Assembly (NCBI GenBank): GCA_902478765.1
Contig: CABSMN010000080.1
Span: 1 to 6,138, forward strand
Length of the DNA stretch: 6,138 nucleotides
Direction: 5' to 3'
Origin: an uncultured Collinsella sp.
GTDB lineage: Bacteria > Actinomycetota > Coriobacteriia > Coriobacteriales > Coriobacteriaceae
Below the pieces are notes generated by a model. The model made no database searches. It worked only from the letters and a program-made list of their open reading frames with translations, and was not told the DNA's origin. Both the position numbers and the translations under genes were made by a program. Position 1 is the stretch's first letter, and every line of letters starts with the position of its first letter. Shown in pieces: positions 1 through 5,392 of the stretch.

Positions 1-1
1 T

Positions 2-34
2 TCGTCGGCAGCGTCAGATGTGTATAAGAGACAG
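2..34 (+). other. Illumina Nextera read-1 adapter (non-genomic)
   Basis: The 33 bases match the Nextera transposase read-1 adapter, beginning TCGTCGGCAGCGTC and ending in the Tn5 mosaic end AGATGTGTATAAGAGACAG. Base 1 is probably the last base of the i5 index or further adapter. This is library sequence left on the contig, not biology; genomic sequence begins at about 35. Read forward, the mosaic end gives the well-known artefact peptide MCIRDR, starting at 18. Read in reverse it has no stop in the frame of the neighbouring oxidase gene, so a gene caller would add false adapter-encoded residues to that protein. Confidence 0.98.
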
Positions 35-35
35 A

Positions 36-917
36 CTCAATAGCGGCGGCATGGGACAGCACGGGACGCACGGAATCGGTAAAGGACACGGCCTTGTCTT
101 CGCTATCGAAAAAGCAACTCACACCCCATACGACCGAAGGTGCCGCCTGCAGGGCGATCTCGAGCTCGGTGATAACGCCGAGCGTGCCGCACGCGCCGAT
201 AAAGAGGTCGATGGCGTCCATATCGTCCGCAACGAAATAGCCTGAGGCATTTTTTGTCTCGGGCATGGTATAGCCGGGAAGATCGAGCTCGAGCGTACGG
301 CCCTCTGCCGTCACGAGCGACAGGTGGCGGCCCTGGGCAAAAGCCTCGCCGCGCTGAAGCTCAAGCAAATCGCCATCAGCCAGCGCGACGTGGAGTCCCG
401 TGACATGCGGGCGCATGGGGCCGTAAGCGTAGCTGCGGGCGCCGGAGGCGTTGCATGCCGCCATGCCACCCAGACAGGCAGATGCCTCGGTGGGATCGGT
501 GGGAAAGAACTGCTCGGGGGACTCTTGGAACTCCTCGTAGGCCTCAAGCGATGCCTGGTCCCAACCAGCGGTCGGCAGTACCTTCTTGCTCAGCTGCTTA
601 CGCAGCTCCGAGAGCACAACGCCCGGCTCCACGCGCAGCAGAAATTGGCCTTGTTCATCGCGGCGAAGGCCCAAGTAGCGATTCATACGGGAAGTATTGA
701 GGATATGCCCACCGTGGGGCACGGCACCGGCGGCAAGGCCGGTTCGGGCGCCCTGAACCGTTACCGGGACACGCTCGGCATGGAGCGTTTCCAAAATGGC
801 ACGGACCTCGTCTTCCGTTGTCGGAAACGAGATGCTCGATGCTTCGCCCGATGCACGAGATTCATCGCGGCCATACTCTTCGAACTCATCGGTGAAGGGT
901 TTAATGGTTGCAGACAC
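36..917 (-). CDS. FAD-binding oxidoreductase (GlcD/LDH-type), N-terminal part, truncated by contig end
   Basis: This is the N-terminal 294 residues of a flavoprotein of the FAD_binding_4 (PCMH-type) family, whose members oxidise 2-hydroxy acids such as glycolate or D-lactate. Visible motifs are the FAD pyrophosphate loop VQGARTGLAAGAVP (residues 54-67), the block FPTDPTEASACLGG (138-151) followed by NASGARSYAYGPMR (156-169), KNASGY (222-227) and GTLGVITELEIAL (244-256). These occur in family order and cover the FAD domain; the C-terminal substrate/cap domain is lost at the adapter (relatives are roughly 450-550 residues). The start is GTG at 917: an in-frame TAG lies at 941-939, the next Met is residue 78, and GGGGGAG (929-923) sits 5 bases upstream. 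It is transcribed away from the surface-protein operon. The electron acceptor and exact substrate cannot be read from this fragment. Family call is firm, substrate unknown. Confidence 0.9.
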
Positions 918-1263
918 GCGAACTCCCCCTTTAGCTAACTACAGTGTTTGCAGGGAGATGTTACCGCATCGTTTCGTCGACGTGTTCGAGACCGTCTCCA
1001 TAATTGGCGATTTTTACGTTTGTGCAATTCGGCGAACGGCAAGGCTTCCTCGGCAGACGATGCTTTTGACACATATCGCCCCGCCGTCGCCGACCGCTCG
1101 ATTGTCGCTCGAAAAAAGTTGAAGTAATTTTTTCCACCTTTTACCTGCGGAGATGTCAATCCGTCAAGCATTTGGTCAGAAATTGGTCAAGTAGCGGCTG
1201 ATACGGTCGGCGTCGACAGCCAAAACCGATAGAAGTTTTGGCCCCAGAAGCAGGGAGGTTCCC
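918..1263. other. Divergent intergenic region (about 345 bases), no gene
   Basis: This region separates the minus-strand oxidase from the plus-strand surface operon and should hold promoters for both. I see no pair of -35/-10 boxes I would defend. A perfect TTGACA at 1066-1071 (plus) has no usable -10 downstream. On the minus strand TTGCAC (1027-1022) with AATTAT (1005-1000) at 16 bases is a weak candidate for the oxidase. A TTGGTCA direct repeat lies at 1172-1189. A-rich and T-rich stretches GAAAAAA (1111-1117) and TTTTTTC (1128-1134) form an AT-only inverted repeat of doubtful meaning. The open minus-strand frame here (1171-935) has no ribosome binding site and is not called. Confidence 0.6.
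1172..1189 (+). repeat. TTGGTCA direct repeat, 11-base period
   Basis: TTGGTCA occurs at 1172-1178 and again at 1183-1189, so the copies start 11 bases apart, about one helical turn. Related GTCAA cores occur just upstream at 1155-1159 and 1163-1167. Tandem half-sites on one face of the helix 75-90 bases before a start codon are typical of activator or response-regulator sites, but no family is indicated and this may be chance. Confidence 0.3.
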
Positions 1264-1560
1264 ATGGCATATTACTGGCCCCAGTACGGCGTCGCCATCG
1301 AGGTCGACGACGATCCCTATCTCCTGCCTTTCGACGAAGAGGCGTTCCCCGATACGGCGGTCTACCACGTCACCACCGATGTTATCTGCGACCCCGAGTC
1401 GTTCTCGGCGCTCGCCCACCACATCGCGCGTATCCACGACATCGAGCTCCCTCACGACTTTGACGAGCTCATCTACTCGCGCCGCCTGATGCTTCACATG
1501 CTCTTTGGAGCGGACCCGTCCACGTTCGCACGTGTCTACACCACCAAGGACGCCGCATGA
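1264..1560 (+). CDS. Small acidic cytoplasmic protein of unknown function (98 aa)
   Basis: This 98-residue acidic protein has no signal peptide or membrane segment and is probably cytoplasmic. The start is ATG 1264, preceded by AGGGAGG (1252-1258) at a 5-base spacing. It is the first gene of the apparent surface-protein operon, and its stop overlaps the next start as ATGA at 1557-1560, implying translational coupling. I do not recognise a family with confidence. The segment YYWPQYGVAIEVDDDPY (residues 3-19), followed later by VYHVTTDVICDP and a helix, recalls the core strand and E-x-D pattern of DUF559/Vsr-like (PD-(D/E)XK) endonuclease domains. The upstream strand and acidic residue expected of a working nuclease are absent. 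It may be a degenerate, non-catalytic version or simply unrelated. Gene reality is well supported; function is unknown. Confidence 0.8.
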   Translation: MAYYWPQYGVAIEVDDDPYLLPFDEEAFPDTAVYHVTTDVICDPESFSALAHHIARIHDIELPHDFDELIYSRRLMLHMLFGADPSTFARVYTTKDAA

Positions 1561-2066
1561 GTGCGAAGAAGCCGCCCCGCCTCGCAGGACTGGGGCGTCG
1601 CAAGAAACTCGTCGTTGTCTGCCTGGCTATCGTCTGCGCCCTCATCGCCGTAGGGCTATACGCCTGGCAGTCGCAGCCCGTGCCCGAAGCGGGCGCCTCA
1701 GTCACGACGGCAGAGGGCAAATCGCGACAAGAAATCCAAGATGAGCTCGATGCCATCGTCCGCGACAACATGATGACGATTTCGGTCGCCCCGGTCGCTC
1801 AGCTACAGGAGGACGGCAAGCTGCGCGTCAACGTGCAAAACGTCCAAGACAATAAATTTCCCCAGCGATTCCGCGTCATCCAAAACGACGAGACCATGTA
1901 CGAATCCGGTGTGGTCGAGACCGGCAAGACAATCGAGACGTGCCCCGCCGGCGACATCAAAGAAGGCGAGGCATACATCGAGATTCAGGCACTCGATGCC
2001 AAGACCCTCGACAGCCACGGCAATCCGACACGTGTCAAGGTACGGGTTGAGCAAACCGAGAACTAG
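1557..2066 (+). CDS. Membrane-anchored extracellular protein of unknown function (169 aa)
   Basis: A basic N-terminus (K4, K5, R8, R14, R15, K16, K17) precedes one hydrophobic segment at about residues 18-37. This predicts a signal anchor with an outward-facing domain of about 130 residues. The ectodomain pattern includes VNVQNVQDNKFPQRFRV (91-107), YESGVVETGKTIE (115-127) and EGEAYIEIQALD (136-147). It resembles a small beta-sandwich type that I recall in Gram-positive surface gene clusters: an N-x-x-D-N-x-F motif, a 'YeSG-x-x-x-x-Gk' turn, then 'L/I-x-x-GeY/A-x-I'. That resemblance is from memory, not a search. It overlaps the upstream gene by 4 bases (ATGA) and lies 90 bases before a secreted protein, so it may be the membrane-side partner of that protein. 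The only cysteine in the ectodomain is C129; C22 and C27 lie in the membrane segment. No catalytic motif is seen. Confidence 0.85.
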   Translation: MSAKKPPRLAGLGRRKKLVVVCLAIVCALIAVGLYAWQSQPVPEAGASVTTAEGKSRQEIQDELDAIVRDNMMTISVAPVAQLQEDGKLRVNVQNVQDNKFPQRFRVIQNDETMYESGVVETGKTIETCPAGDIKEGEAYIEIQALDAKTLDSHGNPTRVKVRVEQTEN

Positions 2067-2119
2067 CTTTTTCAGCCGACGCGGCACCGCGCGCAATTCA
2101 TCAGCATTCGTCCAATCAT

Positions 2120-2136
2120 CGCGGGGACGGCCCGCG
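2120..2136 (+). other. GC-rich hairpin upstream of a ribosome binding site
   Basis: CGCGGG (2120-2125) pairs perfectly with CCCGCG (2131-2136) around a 5-base GACGG loop, ending 8 bases before AAAGGA (2145-2150), the ribosome binding site of the next gene. There is no U-tract, so it is not a standard intrinsic terminator. It could set relative expression of the genes on either side, for example as a 3'-end or processing stem or by affecting ribosome access. In such GC-rich DNA it could also arise by chance. Confidence 0.4.
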
Positions 2137-2156
2137 GCGAATAGAAAGGAACGACC

Positions 2157-2756
2157 ATGGACATCACCAGGAACATGAACGGAGCCAGAGCGCTCGTCGT
2201 GGGCGCAGGGCTCGCGCTCGCGCTCGCAATGGGCGCCGCCCCGACGCCAGCTATGGCAGCCGGGCGCGCTGGAACAACGAAAGTAATGGTCAGGACCGAG
2301 ATCGACAACGTTGAGTTCAAAGTTCCGACGGTTATTCCCTTCGTCGCCAAGGCCGACGGCACGCTTCAGGGCCCCTCAGAAGACGCGACCACCATCGACA
2401 ATCATTCGGCCTACGGCATCCATGTCACCAACATGAAGATCGACGCCATGAACACCTGGACCATTGCCGCCGATGCCAAGGCCGGAACCGCGCAGAACTC
2501 CATCGACTTTAAGGTCGGCCCCGACGGCGCACTCCAGAACGCCAGCGCCGCAATGCAGGGGACGGGCCTCGATCTTTCCAAGAATGCAGCCTTCGACATG
2601 GGCTACCAGGGCATTGCCGGCGGCACGGACAAAATTAAGCTCAAGACAAGCGGAAACGTCGCCCGTGTCACGCGCGACATCTTCCACGTAACCGGCGAAG
2701 GCGATCAGGTTGCAACGATCACCTGGACGGTCGAGCCCGGTGCGCACACGGCATAA
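2157..2756 (+). CDS. Secreted all-beta-type surface protein, unknown function (199 aa)
   Basis: A Sec signal peptide is clear: R5/R11, a hydrophobic core at about residues 12-28 that includes LALALA, and an AxA site PAMA|AG after residue 34. The mature protein (about 165 residues) has no cysteine, no C-terminal anchor and an alternating strand-like pattern. It carries VEFKVPTVIPFVAKADGTL (52-70), GPSEDATTIDNHSAYGIHV (72-90) and ends ATITWTVEPGAHTA. The pattern 'vP-x-x-iPf-x-x-x-aDG-x-x-x-x-x-x-x-x-x-I-x-N-x-S-x-x-x-x-x-V' is one I recall from secreted, probably self-assembling or matrix-type proteins of Coriobacteriia and Firmicutes; no enzymatic role is suggested. The start is ATG 2157 with AAAGGA (2145-2150), 6 bases spacing. 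It overlaps the next gene by 17 bases. The C-terminal domain of the 3040-4470 product looks like a diverged relative. Export is firm, function unknown. Confidence 0.88.
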   Translation: MDITRNMNGARALVVGAGLALALAMGAAPTPAMAAGRAGTTKVMVRTEIDNVEFKVPTVIPFVAKADGTLQGPSEDATTIDNHSAYGIHVTNMKIDAMNTWTIAADAKAGTAQNSIDFKVGPDGALQNASAAMQGTGLDLSKNAAFDMGYQGIAGGTDKIKLKTSGNVARVTRDIFHVTGEGDQVATITWTVEPGAHTA

Positions 2757-3021
2757 GGCCGTCGCCCTGGCCGCCGCCGTCAGTATCCTAGCGTTTGCGC
2801 CAGCCATGGCCTTTGCCCAGCAAGAACAGGCGCAGGCCGCCACGCAAGTGACGGTCGACCTCTCGGAGCTCGACCGCGGCAACCGCGAGGAACCGTTGGC
2901 ACAGACAGACGACAGACGATGGCTCTTGGCAACAGGCGCCACGGCAGCAGGCGCGGGAACCGCCGGCCTCGGTCTGCACATCAAACGCAGCCAGAAACGA
3001 AACACGGACAGGCCGCACTAA
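2740..3021 (+). CDS. Tiny secreted protein with variant sortase-type sorting signal (93 aa)
   Basis: The preferred start is GTG 2740, giving MRTRHK plus a hydrophobic core and cleavage AFA|QQ after residue 26, a textbook signal peptide. A TTG at 2710 would add ten residues without improving it. The start lies inside the upstream gene (17-base overlap), with only a weak GGACGG (2725-2730), so translational coupling is likely. The C-terminus has sorting-signal architecture: LAQTD (53-57) in place of LPxTG, a small-residue hydrophobic stretch WLLATGATAAGAGTAGLGL (61-79), then a basic tail HIKRSQKR (80-87). LLATG (62-66) is an alternative LxxTG but leaves a short hydrophobic run. If anchored, only about 26-30 residues would be exposed between the two processing sites, so it may act as an anchor, linker or sorted peptide for its neighbours. 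If not a sortase substrate, it is a single-pass membrane miniprotein. Confidence 0.8.
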   Translation: MRTRHKAVALAAAVSILAFAPAMAFAQQEQAQAATQVTVDLSELDRGNREEPLAQTDDRRWLLATGATAAGAGTAGLGLHIKRSQKRNTDRPH

Positions 3022-3039
3022 ATTAGCTAAGGAGACCCC

Positions 3040-4470
3040 ATGGCATCGAAGAACCTTTTGCCCGTCGTCGCACTCTGCGGCGCGCTCGCAACCGGAACGC
3101 CTGTCGCCGCTTGGGCGACTCCCGTCATGGCAGACTCCTTACCAGCAGCCCTAAGCTCCGCACCAAATCCGTCGAGCGCCATTGCGTGCAAGCGTTTTTC
3201 GATCGCACAGGCCGCAATCTCAACCTCGGGATGCCTTCGTCGTAATACGGACGGCTCGATAGTCGTGGATATCAATCGTTCGAACAAGGCAAACGGCTCC
3301 CAGGCGGGGTGCGCTGTCTGCACATGGCGCTCGGTTGTGCTCGATGCAGATGGCGATCCATGCAATTTAGAGCTGCGCATCGACATCGCTTCGGTCGATG
3401 ACTCGGCGAACGGAGCGAAGGTCGCCTTCGACGGTGCGTTTTTCGAGAAAGGAGGCGGTATATGTCTGGGCTGCGCCGCCGCGAATGCAGACGACACGCA
3501 GCCCACCCTCTCATTCACGGCATCGTTGCGGCTGACCAAAGCCGACACCGATGCCATCGCGGCGGGAGAAGCATCCCTGCTGTTCTACGCCGCCAGTACC
3601 GAAGACACAGACATTCATTTCGAGAAGCCGGCCGGATCGCTCAGCCTTACACGAGGGACAGAGGCAGGCCCTATTGAAATCGATGCCCACGCGCAAAGCA
3701 GGCAACGCATTCTTGCCGACCCGGCGCTTCTCGAAATGGAGTGGAACGGATCCGGAGCCATCGGAATTCTCCCCTCCGCGCTTGACGCCAAGACGCTCCC
3801 CTCAAACGACGAACCCATCAACGCAACCATACAAGAAGAGAGCACGGACAAAGAAGCAGGTGCGGGCGACACGCCGTCGCCGACAAACAGCGTCCCAACT
3901 TCTTTCGAAGCACCGAATGAGCCCGCTACCGGTCCAAACGATCCCGAGCTCGCGGACAGTCTGGGGCTTGCTGATCCTCAGGAGATCGATGAAGGTAACT
4001 GTTGCGTGCTTGCCGCCCTCGACCACACAGAGGTCATCGATGCTGCAAACATCGAAGTTGCCGCCGCCAATCAGCCCGTCCGCAAGTCGGCCATCATCGC
4101 ATTTCCCGAATCCATCGAAGTCGTCTTTTTGCCATCGGGCGAGGTCGTGGCCCCAACACTGCTCACCTTGTTGGGCGCCAAGAATACTCGAAACGAAATT
4201 AAAAAGGTCACGGTTGTCGACCCTGCAACCACCGCTAAACTGCGTCTATACGCCGTTGCCCCAGACGGAGGCAAGACCTTGGAATTCGATGGCGACACAC
4301 TTCTAGCCTGGCGCCGTCTGGACATTATGCAAGACGTCTCGTATCAGATCGAACTCGAAGGGTTTGATCGTGCCCGCGATGCCAATATCATCGCCGCGGC
4401 TATTGAATCCCCACAGCGGCTTATGACACTGCGCTTTGACTACTATCCCTATGTCCCGACAACCACCTGA
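3040..4470 (+). CDS. Large secreted surface protein with CxxC motifs and a C-terminal domain related to its neighbour (476 aa)
   Basis: The start is ATG 3040 with a strong TAAGGAG (3028-3034), 18 bases after the previous stop. The signal peptide is K4 plus a hydrophobic core, with cleavage after AAWA (26) or PVMA (31). The N-terminal domain (about 45-235) is strand-rich and holds C50, C65, CAVC (91-94), C108 and CLGC (142-145). Residues about 250-318 are a linker rich in P, E, D, S, T and N. CC follows at 321-322. The C-terminal domain (about 350-476) repeats the layout of the 2157-2756 protein: FPESIEVVFLPSGEVVAP, then a valine-rich strand, IELEG, and a final strand LMTLRFDYYP that parallels VATITWTVEP. 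There is no transmembrane or sorting signal at the C-terminus, so it is secreted or held by partners. The nine mature cysteines suggest disulfides or metal binding. I do not recognise the N-terminal domain. Last gene of the apparent operon. Confidence 0.88.
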   Translation: MASKNLLPVVALCGALATGTPVAAWATPVMADSLPAALSSAPNPSSAIACKRFSIAQAAISTSGCLRRNTDGSIVVDINRSNKANGSQAGCAVCTWRSVVLDADGDPCNLELRIDIASVDDSANGAKVAFDGAFFEKGGGICLGCAAANADDTQPTLSFTASLRLTKADTDAIAAGEASLLFYAASTEDTDIHFEKPAGSLSLTRGTEAGPIEIDAHAQSRQRILADPALLEMEWNGSGAIGILPSALDAKTLPSNDEPINATIQEESTDKEAGAGDTPSPTNSVPTSFEAPNEPATGPNDPELADSLGLADPQEIDEGNCCVLAALDHTEVIDAANIEVAAANQPVRKSAIIAFPESIEVVFLPSGEVVAPTLLTLLGAKNTRNEIKKVTVVDPATTAKLRLYAVAPDGGKTLEFDGDTLLAWRRLDIMQDVSYQIELEGFDRARDANIIAAAIESPQRLMTLRFDYYPYVPTTT

Positions 4471-4493
4471 GGCTTAAATGCTGCGCATCATTC

Positions 4494-4519
4494 CTAATAC
4501 CACTTATATAACGTATTAG
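4494..4519. promoter_or_regulatory. Perfect 7-bp inverted repeat (CTAATAC-N12-GTATTAG), possible operator
   Basis: CTAATAC (4494-4500) and GTATTAG (4513-4519) are exact reverse complements around a 12-base AT-rich spacer that includes TATATAAC. It lies between the end of the surface operon and the DUF554 gene, 70 bases before that gene's start. A weak AU stem with no GC core and no following U-tract argues against an intrinsic terminator. A dimeric-regulator operator, possibly over a TATAAC -10 (4507-4512), fits better, but no regulator gene is in view. Confidence 0.4.
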
Positions 4520-4549
4520 ATGAGTCGCGATGTGCCTCGCATTTCGTTC

Positions 4550-4571
4550 TGCTACGATTGCCACGTTGGCA
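4550..4571 (+). promoter_or_regulatory. Possible extended -10 with adjacent TGCCA-CGT-TGGCA palindrome
   Basis: TG-C-TACGAT (4550-4558) is an extended -10 candidate resembling the TG-C-TATGAT before the TerB-N gene; no good -35 is visible. Directly after it TGCCA (4559-4563) and TGGCA (4567-4571) form a palindrome around CGT, where the transcript would begin and just before the AGGAGGG ribosome binding site (4579-4585). It could be an operator or a small 5' hairpin for the DUF554 gene. Evidence is pattern only. Confidence 0.35.
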
Positions 4572-4588
4572 TCAATACAGGAGGGCTC

Positions 4589-5305
4589 ATGCCGGGCTTG
4601 GGAACAATCATCAACGTTGCGCTTTTAGTTGCGGGCGGTCTTTTGGGATTAGCGGGCGGCCGCTTCATTACACCGCGCATCCAAGACACGCTCATGAAAG
4701 CATCGGGGCTGTGCGTCCTGTTTATCGGCCTGGGCGGCACCATGCAAAAGATGCTCATCATCGATGGAAAGGCGCTAGCGACCACCGGTACCACCATGCT
4801 CATCGTCTCATTTGCGCTCGGTTCGCTCATCGGCGAGGCCATCAACTTGGAGGCCGCCATCGAGAACCTTGGCGAATGGCTCAAGCGCAAGACTGGCAGT
4901 GAGGGCGATAACGAGTTCACCAACGCTTTTGTCTCGACTTCACTCACCGTGTGCATCGGCGCCATGGCCATTGTGGGATCGATCCAGGACGGCCTGCTCG
5001 GCGACTGGTCAACGCTTGCCCTCAAGGGCGCACTGGACTGCATCATCGTCTGCACCATGACGGCCTCGCTTGGCCGCGGCTGCATCTTCTCCGCCCTGCC
5101 CGTCGCCGTGTTCCAGGGGACGATCACGTTGTTTGCCGGCGCGCTCTCCCCCATCATGACCACAGCAGCCCTCAACAGCCTTTCGCTCGTAGGCTCCATG
5201 CTCATCTTCTGCGTCGGCGTCAACCTCATCCGTCCTCAGACCTTCCGCACGGCCAATATGCTTCCCTCCGTCGTCATCGCCGTCATATACGCCCTCCTGT
5301 TCTAA
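4589..5305 (+). CDS. DUF554 family multi-pass membrane protein (YdfK/YqgA-like, 238 aa)
   Basis: This is an integral membrane protein of the DUF554 family, known in Bacillus as YdfK and in E. coli as YqgA; no transport substrate or activity is established for the family. About seven or eight hydrophobic segments are visible, near residues 5-24, 36-53, 66-84, 113-132, 143-163, 168-187, 195-214 and 223-238. The family block GAMAIVGSIQDGLLGD (124-139) is intact, as are the glycine-rich first helix and the late GVNLI (210-214). The length is normal. I chose ATG 4589 because AGGAGGG (4579-4585) precedes it closely and it begins the usual M-x-G-L/x-G-T-x-x-N sequence. An in-frame ATG at 4520 would add a hydrophilic, non-family 23 residues and would fall beside the inverted repeat. 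It appears to be transcribed alone, and no terminator is visible after it. Family is confident; function unknown. Confidence 0.92.
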   Translation: MPGLGTIINVALLVAGGLLGLAGGRFITPRIQDTLMKASGLCVLFIGLGGTMQKMLIIDGKALATTGTTMLIVSFALGSLIGEAINLEAAIENLGEWLKRKTGSEGDNEFTNAFVSTSLTVCIGAMAIVGSIQDGLLGDWSTLALKGALDCIIVCTMTASLGRGCIFSALPVAVFQGTITLFAGALSPIMTTAALNSLSLVGSMLIFCVGVNLIRPQTFRTANMLPSVVIAVIYALLF

Positions 5306-5326
5306 ATCTATCAACGCAGCGGTATC

Positions 5327-5342
5327 TCGAACATCTGTTTGA
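5327..5342. promoter_or_regulatory. LexA (SOS) box-like operator
   Basis: The site reads TCGAAC-ATCT-GTTTGA, one base from the actinobacterial LexA consensus TCGAAC-N4-GTTCGA and very close to the Bacillus-type CGAAC-N4-GTTCG. It lies 9-24 bases upstream of the TATGAT -10 (5351-5356), covering the -35 position, which is where a repressor would block RNA polymerase. This predicts DNA-damage-inducible expression of the TerB-N gene. The consensus is established; its use in this organism is inferred. Confidence 0.65.
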
Positions 5343-5347
5343 TGCTG

Positions 5348-5356
5348 TGCTATGAT
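5348..5356 (+). promoter_or_regulatory. Extended -10 promoter of the TerB-N gene
   Basis: TG-C-TATGAT is a strong extended -10 (5 of 6 matches to TATAAT plus the TGn motif). The -35 would be the weak TCGAAC at 5327-5332 (18-base spacer), inside the LexA-like box. Transcription would begin near 5363, about 30 bases before the GTG start at 5393. Confidence 0.6.
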
Positions 5357-5392
5357 ATGAGGTCACCGTAGCTGCGTTCGAGAGGAGGAGCG

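Noticed and set aside
18..245. Plus-strand ORF beginning MCIRDR
   Set aside because: Its start lies in the Nextera mosaic end and the rest is antisense to the FAD oxidase.
324..938. 204-aa plus-strand ORF
   Set aside because: It is antisense to the oxidase, which has clear FAD-family motifs; the antisense frame has none and no ribosome binding site.
974..989. Second LexA-like site (TCGTCG-ACGT-GTTCGA) near the oxidase promoter
   Set aside because: Only the right half-site is intact; the left half matches 3 of 6 bases, which is not enough to call.
935..1171. 78-aa minus-strand ORF in the intergenic region
   Set aside because: No ribosome binding site, a very basic low-information composition, and it sits where both divergent promoters should be.
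3551..4306. 251-aa plus-strand ORF inside the 476-aa gene
   Set aside because: It is an alternative-frame shadow rich in R, P and S, without start signals; the main frame has a signal peptide, strong ribosome binding site and coherent domains.
4494..4519. Inverted repeat as an intrinsic terminator for the surface operon
   Set aside because: The stem is AU-rich and weak, the loop is 12 bases and no U-tract follows.
4520..4588. Upstream ATG start giving a 261-aa DUF554 protein
   Set aside because: No ribosome binding site before 4520 and the extra 23 residues are not family-like; AGGAGGG supports 4589.
4552..5229. 225-aa minus-strand ORF opposite DUF554
   Set aside because: Antisense shadow; DUF554 carries family motifs and regular membrane segments.
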